From: Carnegiea gigantea
Taxonomy: Eukaryota > Streptophyta > Magnoliopsida > Caryophyllales > Cactaceae
Assembly (NCBI GenBank): GCA_029747015.1
Contig: JAKOGI010000008.1
Location: 464,501 to 528,500, forward strand
Reading direction: 5' to 3'
DNA: 64,000 nt
Shown here: one piece after another, positions 46,454 to 59,000 of the stretch
How positions within the stretch are numbered: the first letter of the stretch is position 1
Layout of the letters: each line of letters starts with the position of its first letter
The notes under the pieces: generated by a model
The model's input: only the letters and a program-made list of their open reading frames with translations
What the model was told of the DNA's origin: nothing
Databases searched by the model: none
Made by a program: the position numbers and the translations under genes

Positions 46454-48708
46454 GCCCTAACATGCCACCCTCACTTGTGTACTTGTCGAAGTGATGTAAA
46501 GTTTCTCTCTGTATCTCCTTGTATCCCCTCTTGCCCAGTTCTTATGGGCTGCTTTAAATTTTTGGTTAGTTGGGAATAGAGGAAGAGATGTACAGGTGCC
46601 TCCAATGTAATTTATGGATGGTTTCTCCTCTTTTCTCGTGCCCTTTTGGTCTTCAATTCAGGGCAGAAATACATGTGGTAACTTTACAAGGGTAAAGGTG
46701 CCCTTTTGGTAAAGTTACAGAGGAAGCTACATATGTCTCCCTGTGTGATATGGCAAGCAATGGGGTAGTAATAGTACTCTTTCATGAACAATTAGTTTCT
46801 GAAGGTTTTCACGAGTATGTAAAGCAGACTCATCCAGTTAGTTGATGAAATGCAAGGCTAACCTTTATAGATAATAAAACATAAAGCTTTAATTGCTTTG
46901 TTTCTTTAATGCAACTTATGTCAAAGTAGGATTATATAAATATGAACTTCCCACAGCTTTGTTGTAGGCATGATTGACATTAGGGGCCCGTTGGGCAAAA
47001 TAGACTGTTGTAATAGTGGTTAACTATTTTACAACATGTTAGCAGTCTCATCAGCTGTTAGCCATCAAACAGTAGCATTCAGCAGTTAACCGTTCAATTA
47101 ATTACGTAAAATAATAATGTTCCGTAAACTTAGTTTAGATAATGGATTGGTGTAACATGACATAAAAGGACATAAGAAAGGAAAGTTTTTTGTCTTATAA
47201 AAAGGATAAATTTGAAATCTTAAATAAGCATTCAGTTAGTGAAATTAGTTGTTTTATTAACTGCTAGCTGTTTAATAGGAATTAGTTTTCTTCCGCTAAT
47301 ATTGGATGTCTAGATGTTCAACTAGTGATTTAGAGCATGTCACTGTTCAGCCATTTTCTAAGTCAAGAAGCAGGTGACACGTAAATTTAAAAAAAAAGAA
47401 AAGAAAAGAAAGGGCAAACTCCCCTAATTCTAAGGCCAGTTTGATTGACCCGGCCTGATCGGCCCAACAAAAAATGGCAAGTGTGGGCTCCGTCATGAGT
47501 CCGGCCCAACAATGATGACCCTATGAAGAGCACTCCAAGTTGACGTAATTTAAAATTGCAATTTTTCATGAACAAAGTTGAATCATTTGGGTCAGTAGGT
47601 TGCTTAAGTCTAATTTATGTTCTTAGGATAAACAAAACGGGGCTCAGCTTTTATTCTCACATTATATTTTCATTTGGCATTTACAAAATTTTTTTGCTTT
47701 CTCATCTTAGTTTTGTTTACCTTTAAATGCAATATCAAACGCCCTCTTCTATTGGACATTTCCAGATGCTAAAGTAGGTGGGCATGGGAAAAAGATAACA
47801 TGAAGTTATTCGACAGGAAAAATGATGGATAGGAGTAGCATGATAGGCAGGACAAGGGAAAAACGCGACTAACTAACTATTGAGCTTTGATATTGAATGC
47901 ATGAGAGGGAGCGTGGGAAAGGAAAGAAAGAAAGCTAAGAGACCAGCAGGTAACGTCTGCAGAGTGCGAACTTTATGTAAATTTTTGGGGGTTTGGGTAT
48001 TAGGATTTTTCAAAATTCAAGTTCTAGGAATCTTTTTTTTAAAAGAAGTAACCGGAGCGGACGGATTCCTCCATTCAAAACCGATCTGATCTAACTCAGA
48101 TTATTTTTACAAATTGAATCGTATTACTTTTTTTGGATTTAATTTAGACAAGTTTACCTCAAACGAATTTAATTTGCATTGAATTCGAACTAAATTGCTA
48201 TCCATACATTAAAAAAGTCTCATAGTGCCGGTCTTGTTATGATGAGTACTTTTTTTGGGGGGGGGGTAAGTACGCAATATATATTTAGACGACCATTCTC
48301 ACAAGAGTTTAAAGGAATTAACTTTGGGTTTAGAATAAACAATGTGGCAGAATCAATTACCAATTGCTTGCTTAATTGCCTATGTACCATGACATGGTGT
48401 AAATTGAAAGTGCATCAACTAGGGCGTAGTGTTTTACAAAATATATGAAGTTGCCAAGAATCTTTATGAGATATTAATGAAAAATAAAGTGAAGTTTAAG
48501 GTTACAAAAGCTTCAGACCAAGAGTTAATCAATCACAACACTAAAAAGATCCAAAACATCACTAAATTGGGATTTTGACCATCAAAAAAGCAAATATTAT
48601 AGACTTTATATTTCTCCCAATTTAGTTGCATCAAAAACCTGCAGATCAGGTTTGTCACAGTTAGCATTGCCTAGCCGTCTGGTTGAATCCTCAGTCTTCA
48701 TCATGCTT
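46454..48708. other. 3' UTR of the U-box gene and spacer
   Basis: The first 200-400 bases are U-rich UTR. No gene was found between the U-box gene and the minus-strand gene that ends at 48709. A MITE-like stretch lies at 46983-47300 (separate entry). At 47420-47530 ggcccaac/gtccggcccaac repeats occur, of unknown origin. A T7G10 tract lies at 48250-48266. Confidence 0.45.
46983..47300. mobile_element. MITE-like element, possible copy 3 of the local family
   Basis: It starts ggggcccgttgggcaaaata, similar to the start of the copy at 20672 (ggttctgttcggcaaaatg). It continues with gttaaccgttcaattaatta and cgtaaacttagttta, paralleling the middle of that copy. The right end is uncertain. Confidence 0.45.
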
Positions 48709-49614
48709 CTATGCGTATGAACTAGATCGTGAATTAGATCGTGATATTGAAGGGGTTGTAGTCTTACTCATCAAATTTGGCGGTTGCCACCCAAACTCGT
48801 ATGAATTAGATCGTGAATTAGATCGTGAATGAGATCGTGATGTTGAAGGGGTTGTCGTTCTACTCATAGACTTCGGTGCTTCCCACCCATATTCGAACAG
48901 TTCCAGCAAAGGATCTTCATTTGTCGCAACTACATCCCCCATTTGCGCATTATCGGTTTCTTGGTTCCAATTGCTAGCATCTTTCCCATCGTAATCTTTA
49001 GTATCAACATCGTTTTTCCCATCTAACTTGCCATTCTTAAACCCTTTCTCTAATGCTTCTTTATATGATGAAAACTTGATAGTGTTATTACTTTGTCCTT
49101 GCAATTGCTTGTTTTGCTCCTTGCAATTAGTGTCTACCCTTATTTCCTTCTCTTTCGCACTGTGCAGACTCCAAATGACCAAAACAGTTGTGATGAACTC
49201 CAACCATTTAAGGGCATGCACCACTGCCCAATCTACCAAAGGAATTTTATAAAGCACGGCAGGGAATTTGTTCATTGAATCCTCAAGTTTCTTAGGGAGA
49301 TCCTCGACTTTAATGATCACATTATCGATCGTGTCAAAAACATGCCTTGAGGGTGGAAAATGAGCTTCAACCTTATTCTCAATCGATAAGATGTGGTCAT
49401 CTGCAAAGGTTAAGACCGCGAGCCATTGGCATTGAACCACACTAGCTATAGGGCTAGCCACCGAGCCTAGCTTAGCTAGCCTTCTCGTCATCGAGCCAAT
49501 GGGTCCATTGAGCTCAATTGCCCATTTGTAGAGGCCTTGAGCCACTGCCAAGGTAGATGCTCCACAAGTTGATAGTGGGCGTCTTCTCGATGATATGATG
49601 TTGCTCTCTGACAT
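48709..49614 (-). CDS. Plant protein of unknown function with a duplicated Ser/Arg-rich tail
   Basis: 301 residues from ATG at 49614, read as one exon. The frame continues upstream only through a TTG. An acceptor (TTTTCAG|GGGTTGATATG, exon from 49622) lies 8 nt before the ATG, so that ATG is the start and a leader intron precedes it. Residues 1-170 are conserved-looking and mostly helical (TLAVAQGLYKWAIELNG, VVQCQWLAVLTFADDHIL, HVFDTIDNVIIKVEDLP, DWAVVHALKWLEFITTVLV). The spacing of the DDHILSIENKVEAHFPP block faintly recalls rubber-elongation-factor/LDAP proteins, but I would not assign it. Residues about 245-301 consist of two tandem repeats of the type FGWQPPNLMSKTTTPSISRS. I know no function. 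Confidence 0.85.
   Translation of the reverse strand: MSESNIISSRRRPLSTCGASTLAVAQGLYKWAIELNGPIGSMTRRLAKLGSVASPIASVVQCQWLAVLTFADDHILSIENKVEAHFPPSRHVFDTIDNVIIKVEDLPKKLEDSMNKFPAVLYKIPLVDWAVVHALKWLEFITTVLVIWSLHSAKEKEIRVDTNCKEQNKQLQGQSNNTIKFSSYKEALEKGFKNGKLDGKNDVDTKDYDGKDASNWNQETDNAQMGDVVATNEDPLLELFEYGWEAPKSMSRTTTPSTSRSHSRSNSRSNSYEFGWQPPNLMSKTTTPSISRSNSRSSSYA
48720..48900 (-). repeat. Tandem repeat encoding the SR-rich C-terminal tail
   Basis: Two diverged units of about 100 bp each contain tgatrttgaaggggttgt and gcccacccaaa/tattcg-type blocks. Between them the 12-bp motif agatcgtgaatt recurs several times, encoding alternating Ser-Arg and Asn-Ser. Confidence 0.85.
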
Positions 49615-49622
49615 ATCAACCC

Positions 49623-50173
49623 CTGAAAATTTGCTAGAAATATTAAGGTGCAAGAATTGTCTTACAGGCAATGCTGAGGGCTTTTATTATATCTTGGCCA
49701 TGCAACTAATGTATAGCTTGAGAAATTAAGGATTTATCAATGACGTTATTCATTCGTTTAGGTCATTCAATCAATAATTTATAATTTAAAAAAACATATT
49801 TTTACCTGTTAGTTACGTTATTTTATTTAATCTATTTTAAACTTCTGAATGAAAACTATGTTGCATGAATTATCGAGAATACTGAAAACAAACCCACTTA
49901 CAAGTGTTTTTATCAAATAGTTTCATGTCAAATTTTGATCCCTTATTCCATGAAAATCACAAATATTTAAAATCACAATGAAAGACCAGAAAGCCAAAGG
50001 GGGGGAGGGATTAAAGATAGATTAGGGCATGATGGCAATTACTTACTATCGCATACCTCTCTCCAAGAGCTTTGACAAATCTGGGGGAAAAAAGGGAGAG
50101 AAAGTACAAGGAATTTTAGCGAAGTTAATGGTTGAAACCGGATGAGCAGATAAAAAGTAGACCTAATTTATAT
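49623..50173 (-). promoter_or_regulatory. Leader intron, 5' UTR exon and TATA box of the 301-aa gene
   Basis: On the minus strand a TATA box (ATATAAAT, 50166-50173) precedes a non-coding exon that ends at the donor GAGAGAG|GTATGC (50057|50056). The leader intron runs 50056-49623 and ends in TTTTCAG. The spacing from TATA to the expected start (about 50140) leaves an exon of about 80 nt. Confidence 0.55.
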
Positions 50174-50979
50174 GTCATTTTAAATACGGTTATTGCGCAA
50201 AAACGAATGGATCTCATTACTCACTATTCAAAGAAGGGGAAAGAACAAGAGATCTTAAAATAATTTATTTCTTAGGCTTTCATAGTTGCACACTTGCACA
50301 TGCATAAACTCTTGTCTAAATTCATAGCTATTGTGATTTTTAAAATAAAAGTCTATATGAAAATGCCCAAAAACTCCTAAGCTGACGACACCTTTTTTTA
50401 TTAATGCTGAGAAGTCATAATACTTACCGAAAATAATGTGAACAAAATTTATATTCAGACTCTATTGCGAAATATATTTTTTTGGGTTTCAAATTGTGCA
50501 AATTATTCACAAAATTCCAAAAAAAGAAAAGTAGGGGCTGGGAAGTAATGTCAGCATTGGGCCTCGTCGGCCCATTCATTATTGTCCGAGTCAGCATCTA
50601 ACCCACTACCGAGTCTTGTCCGAGTCAATAGCTCAACGTCTCTCTCTCTCTCATTGTTTTCCTGCAGAAATTCTCAAAAACTTTCCAGCTATCTGATACT
50701 CCAAAACCAAAACCCAGCAAAGCAAGAAATTCCAAAAGCCAAATGGAATTCGATTCTCTCACCTTTTATCACTTGATATTCCTCTTCGCAACCAATTGCC
50801 CACATTCACAATCACTGCTAATTTTATATTATTCTTCTTTTTTTCCTATCATTTATAAGTACTACATGAACTAGCAAACCCACCAAAAAAACCCAAAAAA
50901 AAATCATAAAGGAGAAAACTTTCATTGCAAAATTTTCTGTATTTTTCCTTTCATAATTTGAGGAGAGGCCTGGAATTAA
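50174..50979. promoter_or_regulatory. Head-to-head intergenic region between the 301-aa gene and the OTU gene
   Basis: The two genes diverge from here. The plus-strand side carries a CT-repeat leader (50637-50655) and UTR-like sequence up to the ATG at 50980. There is no ORF of interest. Confidence 0.45.
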
Positions 50980-53431
50980 ATGCCCAGTTCTGAAATTTCG
51001 ATCAGTAGCGATGAGGCTAACTTCCGAATAATTCGTATGTCTTCCTCTTTGTACCCTTTTTTTTTTTTTGGGGGTTTGTGTATTGTTTCGTGTTTGATTG
51101 AGTATTTGGTTAGGGGTTTAATTGTGTCTCAAGTTTGTGATATGAATGTTTATGGGTTTATGATTCATTTCTTGATAAAAAAATTGGTTGCGTTTTCTGG
51201 TAGATAACGTGGGATACTACATTAGTTATGCTTGTCCCCATGAATGCGAAATTGGTAATTGAATGCCTCAGAGTGGTATCTTTAATTAGGATATGGTTTT
51301 CTGGATTCAAGGTTTCATCTTCCTTGCTTCGGTTGTTGATAATTCTTCAAGGGTTATGGGCTATGAGCACAGTATGCTTTTTCTTTTTCTTTTTCTTTTT
51401 GGTGGCCTTTTCTTTTTTTGTTGGGGGTGATGGATGATTATTTTTGTGACTGCCATGGGGGTGGTGAGACAAAATTGATGGAGATAATTTTAAATGAGCG
51501 TTTTCCTTTACTTGAGAGTCCTTATCTGATCTCATTTCATGCTTGAGGCTTGTAAATAGGCATGAGGACGAACGATGAATTTGTATTGGATATTTGGATT
51601 ATGGAGGGTCTATTGAGTATTGAAAAGTTTTCTCGAGGGCATTGGGTTTATCTGCTTGTTGAGTTTCATCTGATATGCAATTGTAGGATTTGGGGTTTAT
51701 GTTTTTAGGATTATCAGCGAATTGCATGTTAGATGTGAGTCGGATGGTAATTTATTAAACTAAGCTAAGGTACATAGTGATTTTTAGAGGCACAACAGAG
51801 ATGGCTCGTGGGTGGTGGAGGAAACGGGAGGATCTAAGGGGAGATTGTAATTGCTGTGTGGACATTGTTTCATCCTACCAGAATATGGGAGAGGTTGTGT
51901 ACAAAGAAAATATTTAGGGGCAGTGAAGGGGTGTTTGCTTTGGTATTGTTATGGAGGATCATTCATGAGATTGGTGGTAGACATAGATTCATAGCTTCTT
52001 GACTTAAGCAATATCATCAAGTATAAATCCTTGCTATAGGTCAATGATTCTAGGAATCGGACCAAATAATGCTCATGCTCATCAGGGGTCCTACTTTCTT
52101 GTGCACCTCGACGACTGAATGATGGCCTTTAGGCCATACCTTTTTTAAATCTGCAGTTCTTGAATGTTCATTATGCTGTTTGGTCTCTTAGCAAACAGGC
52201 TTGTGTCAAAAAAATGATGTTACTGCCTATTGGGTCAGGAGTTTTTTTGAGTCTTATCTCATTAGTCAATATGTTTTTCTGTGGTGGTTTCATTCTTTTT
52301 TTGTCCTCCCCCCCCCCCCCCCGAAATGAAAAAAAAGAAGGAAAAGGAAAAGACGGAAACTAATTCTATGGCATGGTCAGCTTTTTCTTTAATGAACAGC
52401 ACTTTATGTTATGGCATTAACATTTCCCTGCATATCCTCTAGGTATACCAGGAGACGGCAGGTGCTTATTTCGGGCTGTGGTCCATGGTGCATGTCGCCG
52501 AAAAGGGAAGCCACCTCCAAGTGAGAGTCGTCAAAAAGAACTTGCTGATGAACTCCGACAGCAGGTCTTACACAAGAGAGCCAATGTCAATTCTCAATGT
52601 CTTATGAAAACAGTTTTGGATGTCTACTTGTGTAATTGAAGTTGCTAACTTTCCTTGATTTCTGGTTCTAAGTAATGAGCATATTATCTCCTCTTGTGGT
52701 GCTTTCTATCTCCTAATAACATAGTGTTTATTGTTGTCATAGGTAGTTGAGGAGCTTATTAAAAGACGCAAAGACACTGAATGGTAAGTGGCGTAGAAAT
52801 CCTCAATTTGATATGCATATCATTGAACTTTCATATCATTGAACTTTTATATATTAAACACTGAGTAATATTCTTGACAATTGGTATAATATTAGTGTTT
52901 TTGAAGCTTAGTAGTTAGTACGTGAGCTCATGGGAAATTAAGTGATTACAATCTTCATCTGTTTTCTTTTTAATGCATTTTCAGGTATTTGGAAGATCAG
53001 TTTGACAGATATGTTGGTGACATGAGAAAGTCTCATGTTTGGGGAGGAGAACCTGAGCTTCTTATGGCCTCTCATGTGCTAAAGTAAGTGTGGAAGCTTC
53101 ACCAGTTGAACTTTTGGCACTTTTAAGCATTGGCAGGAAAATTTCTTGATCCTTGTGGACATTCTTTTGTCATTTAATCTGCTGCCTATATGCTTTGAGT
53201 ACAAGCACTTCGCTCATACCCCCCCCCCCAAAAAAGAAGGAATAAGATTCTCTGTCATTTTTATGATTAATGAAAATGAATTTCATTTTTAGGATGCCCA
53301 TTACAGTTTACATGCTTGACAACAAGTCCGATAGCCCTAAAATTATAGCAGAATATGGTCAAGAGTATGGTAAGCAGAATCCGATCCGTGTTCTTTACCA
53401 TGGCTATGGGCATTATGATGCACTGGAGTAG
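50980..53431 (+). CDS. OTU4: OTU-type cysteine protease (deubiquitinase), OTU4-like, short form
   Basis: Five exons keep frame: 50980-51034, 52443-52564, 52743-52783, 52985-53083 and 53293-53431, giving 151 residues. The catalytic start is IPGDGRCLFRAVVHGACRRK (Asp23, Cys26). HVWGGEPELLMASHVLKMPI carries the conserved Trp-Gly-Gly turn. GQEYGKQNPIRVLYHGYGHY carries the catalytic histidine (His146), followed by DALE and stop. These are the family's catalytic Cys and His and the order of a complete OTU fold. The protein resembles the C-terminal half of Arabidopsis OTU4, which removes ubiquitin from substrates. It has only 19 residues before the domain, so it lacks the longer N-terminus of OTU4. 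No transit peptide is seen. Intron 1 is 1.4 kb. Confidence 0.9.
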
Positions 53432-56088
53432 TCCTCGATCCAATGGGTATGATCTCTGGCCAGACTGTTGTTTCAACTGAATACACCATATATGGTATCT
53501 TTTTCCAAGTCATCATTTGTGAAACAAAATTTATAAAAGACGATGCTGATTGCTGAAAAAGTAGAAAATTTTGGTGTTTGTCTGGACTAGAAACTTAGAT
53601 GACAAACAAAGTACCATTGTCTGAAAATTCGGACTTGGCTCTTTCTTCTTGCTTTTCCCTTACATTTGTGGCAATGCCAGGTATCTATAAAGAGATGGTG
53701 CACTCAAGATGGATTTAGTGGAACTTGTATCTGCTATGGTTTTGCCTGAGGTGAACCAAATTACGTCGCTAAATCTGCTTGGGAGCTTGTACTATCACTA
53801 TTATTCAACTTTCACTTGTAAAGATTAAATGTTGATGTCTTAATGATATCCAACCTTGTTACATTAATTTATGTGCCTTGGTGACACCTTATCATTCATT
53901 TAGAGTAGCATGCAATTGGAAATTGGCTTGTATTTTTTATTCACATTGGAAAACTAAATGAAGATTGTAGGGTACAGAGGAAGAATATTCATGTATTCCA
54001 GCAAATACACATTGGATGTGAATATATCTTCACAGTTTATATATTTCATTAAGTTTAATTATAACTTTTGGTTTCGCTGGATTGTAAAGCATGCATGCCT
54101 CTTTGTTGGGTTTGGACGTTGTTTTATAGAGAAAGTTTTCCCCTTTGGGATGCTTATTTGCCTTAAATTCATAGATGTGGAGGAACTGGTTGAATTTTGT
54201 TGGAACACAACCTCCCTCCAGAGTTCTGTTTTCCCCCCGTACTGAAGATTTCACTGATGGCCCCAACCACAACCCCCCCCCCCCAAAAAAAAGAGGATTT
54301 GTTATCTCAAACCTCCTTTTCCCTTTATTTTTAGTGACGGGGAGGTTGGGGAGAGGGGTTTCTACTCCATATTATTGAATAATCCTTAGGTAGTGGAAGA
54401 GGACTTTCATTGCCCTGTGTCGTTGCTTGGTATCTTATGGAAGTGTTCCTAAACTTTGGAAGACGACTTCCATTTCACTCTGATTGTGGTTATTGTCTCC
54501 TGTGTCATTCTGCCTGTGTATTGCTGTGAATATTCTCTATGTAGTTCCATAAACCCCTGTCCCCCTTGAGAAGAAGCCTGAGTTACGGGGATGAGAGTCT
54601 AGAAGTTTTCTCAACATCATCCACGCTTTGGATTCTACCTGTGGATTGATTATTGATGCTGTAACATTTGAGTCTGTTAACCTGAAGGTGTTCGAGGATA
54701 TTGTCTCCAACATAAACAGGTGCACCTTTCTTCACCATTTGCTGACGTTTGTTATCCCTGGCTGTTTTGCCTTTATGCATACTAGAACATTGCGTAGTGT
54801 GTGCACGGGCATCTGTTATTCTTAGGTTCTCCTTGCCGTTTTTTGTATTTAATTTAAGATCAATGCATGTTCAATAATATCTTTCTACATTCAACCACAA
54901 AAAGAGATTAATTCCTGGTCATAAGAGCACCACTCTGTGTGGTGTGAACTTGCTTTTGCTTCTTCCGTAGGCGGCTAGAGGAGCACACTCATGGGATCGC
55001 CTCAATTAAGGCTTCTTTATTAAAATTGTATGCATCTCATTTTTCTAATTCTTCTGAACACCCCCCCCCTCATGAACTTGTGGCTGACTCTGTGCTGCCC
55101 TAGATCAACATTTGCTGATTTGAGGATGCTTTTTTGCTAATTTTGTCCAGGTTTCTGAAGGGATCTGGAAACTGCTCCAACCTCCCAAATGACAGCATTT
55201 TGCCAGATTGTTTCTCTCTGACATGCATGTATCTGGTCCTCACTACCAGAAATTGACTTGATTTTTCAGAAATCAAAATCGAGACTGCCACTTTTGTTCA
55301 TAATGTTCTTGAGGTCTCTGTTGTGAGACAGAAGTGAAGAGAGACCTATTCTCAAGGAGGAACTGATCTCTGTACGTTAGTTGTTGGTTTCCTAGCTGAC
55401 ATGTTGCCTAGAGATCTAACAGTAAATGTAACAAAAACCATTTCCTATTACAACCTTGTCTACATGAAAATCTTCCCATCTCATTTTAAGCGGTTCGAAA
55501 ACTGTAACGTAATAAGGTAATGGTATGTTTTACTATTAGAGGTTTCAAGTGATCGAGAAAGAACTCAGAACTTGCCTTGCAAACTACAGTGTCCCATGAA
55601 CTGTGAAATCATACATGAACAGATGCATTCAACATGGATCTCGTTCAAAAGTTATATGCATAATGATATACTCAATTGGATATGAGATGACTACCCTATT
55701 GAGAATTGACAAAGTGAGTCACATTTTGTGACATTAGGTGATCACTCATTTGAACTCTTATATAGACTTGTGATCCTAGAAAACACATGATATACATGGC
55801 AGGCAAACCCTACAATTTCTCATGAAATGCAGCCAAACACGAGAATATGCATCCAATTGGAAACACTAACCCTTGGCTCACAAGAGATATCTTTCTCACA
55901 AATCAAACAAAGATCCACAAAAGAGGGACAGAGATCTATAGGACCCCTCCTTGGATGATTATTGCCGTTGTTGTTGGAGGTTTTTTTTTTTTTGGGGGGG
56001 GGGGGGGGGGAGTTGGAAAGAGAACGTGCAAACTTTTACTTGATGCTGTAGTGATCATGGTGTAGAGGAGGGCATAGTGACAGTGATA
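53432..56088. other. 3' UTR of the OTU gene and intergenic spacer
   Basis: No gene was found in 2.6 kb. U-rich sequence after 53432 and an acceptor-like ttgtggcaatgccag near 53681 suggest a spliced 3' UTR in some transcripts. C-tracts with A-tails occur at 54273-54292 and 55062-55070, and a T(n)G17 tract at 55980-56010. Confidence 0.45.
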
Positions 56089-59000
56089 TCAGTTGCCATT
56101 TCTCCATGCTCCGTGCAAAAGCCGATACCTGACAACTTCTCTGCCCCCTTTTCCTCTGGGTATCCAGTTGGGTTTTGAAGATGAAGGAGAAATGCAGATA
56201 TTCTGAATATTGATGAAGGCTAGTGGGATGTTGAGCTTATCGAGCTCATCATCACTGTTATGAGATTTTCTGAGCAATGATGACCCGCTTCTCTGCTGAG
56301 CTTGACTGCCTGAGCCTCCCAACAAGCTTGAGAATAATGCTGTTGGAAGAGGCGAGTAAACTACTGGGTTTGCTTTGCAGGGAAAGCTCTTGATACAGTC
56401 CTTGGAAGCCTCAAGAGGGTCCTAAACCATACGATTTAAGGAAGTTACAAAATCTTTATTCATGGAAGACAAGATCCACATACTTATTGGGAACAAGGAC
56501 TGACCTCGGAATTCAAAGCCTCAAGAACCTCCTCTGTAATGGGGTTAGGAGAGAACTCATCTGGCTCAAAATCGCTGAACACCCTTTTGATCACAGGTCC
56601 ACTAAATATAGGGCATACCTTCAAATTACAGTATAAAAAGAGAAGTCAAAAAAAAAACAATGATTCCCAATTCAAAAGCAACTTGAAAGTAGAGGTTCAA
56701 GACTAGGAGCTCCTTTTTCACCTCCTTCCTTGTGTTGGCATCTGAGAGCATTCCAGTGGGAAGCATCATTAGATCACCCAACGCGTTGAGAAGATGGAAG
56801 GCCTTGAAAGCTGTTTCATCTTTCGATTCATCCTGATCATTTGACGGGTCATTGTTGTCAGGACCAAGGAAGTCACTGAGCCATTTGGACCAGCTTCCAA
56901 CCTGTTTATTGTGAACGAGAAATCAAGCAACAAAATATGCTTCATTTGATCGTTTGAAAATCCATGTAAGAGAAGGGCACGGAAAATATCAGGAAATACT
57001 AACAGCATTTTTCAGCTGAGCACCAGCACCGAAGCTTGATTTTCCAGCAGGGATCGGAAGGACTTTGAGTTCACTAATGGGATCTGACATAGGGTCTGTC
57101 GGCATTCCATCATCTGAATCGCGAAGAATAGCATTGAACATCGCCACATCTAGTCTGTCCGCTAATTGCTCCATTACCTAGAATCAGATGGGGAACAAGA
57201 AAACAGTGAATGTTCACAATTTGAGATGACCTACCACTTTCAGTAGAGAGGTTGTCTACAAGGTGCCAAGAACAACATTTTGTGAGTGGATTCTAAAGAG
57301 CTGAGACACTCTTGAAATGAGCTGCAAAGACGTTAGGAAAGTAAAGAATTTACCATTTTAGATAGCATTGGCAAGCAGCCACAATCATGGCCTCCAGCTC
57401 GAATAGGACAAAGCCTTTCGCAAGCATCTTGGAAAGCTTTCTTCCAGAGCTCTATCGAGAAGGTCCCTTGCTCCTGATCTCCTAAACCGAATCTCCATCT
57501 CTGGGTTTTCCTCGTGCTCAGCCTCTTTCCTTTCTTCTTCTTCTTCGCAGGCTGCATATGAGGTGTGAAACTCTGTCCAAACACAAAACCAGAGAAAAGC
57601 AGAAAACATCACCCAATGAACAGATGGTCGGAAAATATTATCGGATGATGAATTGTGATAGACGTATAATAAACAGGAAAGGAAGTCTAACAAGCGACTG
57701 GTAGTCAGGGACAAACCTGCCACCATAGACCCTCGACAATGCGGAAGAAGATCCAAGCTTCAAGCTTTTCCAAGGCCATAATGAATGTCAGAGGATCTTC
57801 CCAGTCATCTGAGGTATCTGTTAAGTCATTAAGTGGAGATTTCTTCTCTGACCTTTTCTTCCCACTTTTGGTTTCAGGGATGATAGGCTCAACTGAAGGA
57901 GGTGCATCTTTTGTTATCTGGCTTATCATAGCTCTCAGAATAATCGCATTTGATAGCCAGAAAGTTAACCTGTAAATTGAAGAGCATCCGAAGTTGGGGA
58001 TTGATCATTATGAGTTGCACTGAATTTCAATCCAAATGAGGTATGCATCCTGATTCTTACAATTGAACTGCAGACAAGCTATGAGAAGTAAAGGATGATT
58101 TAGCTATGTATCTAATCTCATTTTAAACATAATCTCAAAGTCTCAATCCCTGCATGCTAATTCCACATGGGTTTTGTTAGAGATTTCCTAAAAATACTTT
58201 AAAAGCTTGAACTAAAGAGAGCATTCCTTATATGGATTAACATACCTAGGAACATCATTTCCACAAGCCTTGGCAACCACAACCAGACCTGAAATTATAC
58301 TTCTAGCACAACTTGCCTTCTTAGCCAGTGATCCTGTCTTATACACATGGCGATAAAACCTTGAAAGCCGTCTAGCTGGAGCATGAACCTTCCTCTTGGA
58401 GTTGAGATGCTCCACCGCCACTGAATAGAGTCCAATCTCAATGGCAGCTGCTTCTCTTAACTCTTCTTCGAGCATCTCAATTCTAGCTTCAAGTTCAGCT
58501 CTATCGTCATGTTTTACACTCTTCTTGTCTTGCTTCTCACTTTTCTCCTGGCTTTTGACATCAACTTGCACCTCTTTCACAGAATTTTCTTCCTTCCCCT
58601 TGTCGAAAAGTTGCAAAACAGGAGGAGGGCCAATATTGGCCTTGGGTGAATCTGAAGTAAGCCTGACAGATTTTATATGCTTGAGTTTATCACCAAAACC
58701 ATGTAAATCAAGCGCCTTTTTGCCAAATTTCAGGGTGCTATGACTTCTTGATGTGTGTTTCCTGGTAGTTGCAACTTCTGAGAATTTGCCAAACACATCC
58801 AAGCTGTTCCTCCCTGAGGCCCAATCATCATCGCTAATTAGTGTCACTTCCTTGTTCTCCCTTTCCCATGTCTCCATAGATTTTCTTGCTCTTGTATGAT
58901 CATCTTTTCCATGTGGCTGAATCTCTGAGGTACTCAGAAGGTCTGAATTTAGACCCACCTGAAATTGTAAGGTTCAAACCCATCAAATTCCCATTTTACT

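Noticed and set aside
49615..49671. An upstream extension of the 301-residue protein by 19 codons
   Set aside because: It opens with TTG, not ATG, and a splice acceptor at 49623 separates it from the real start.
54583..54825. Overlapping short ORFs downstream of the OTU gene
   Set aside because: Three frames are open at once over the same stretch, with no domain and no splice partner.
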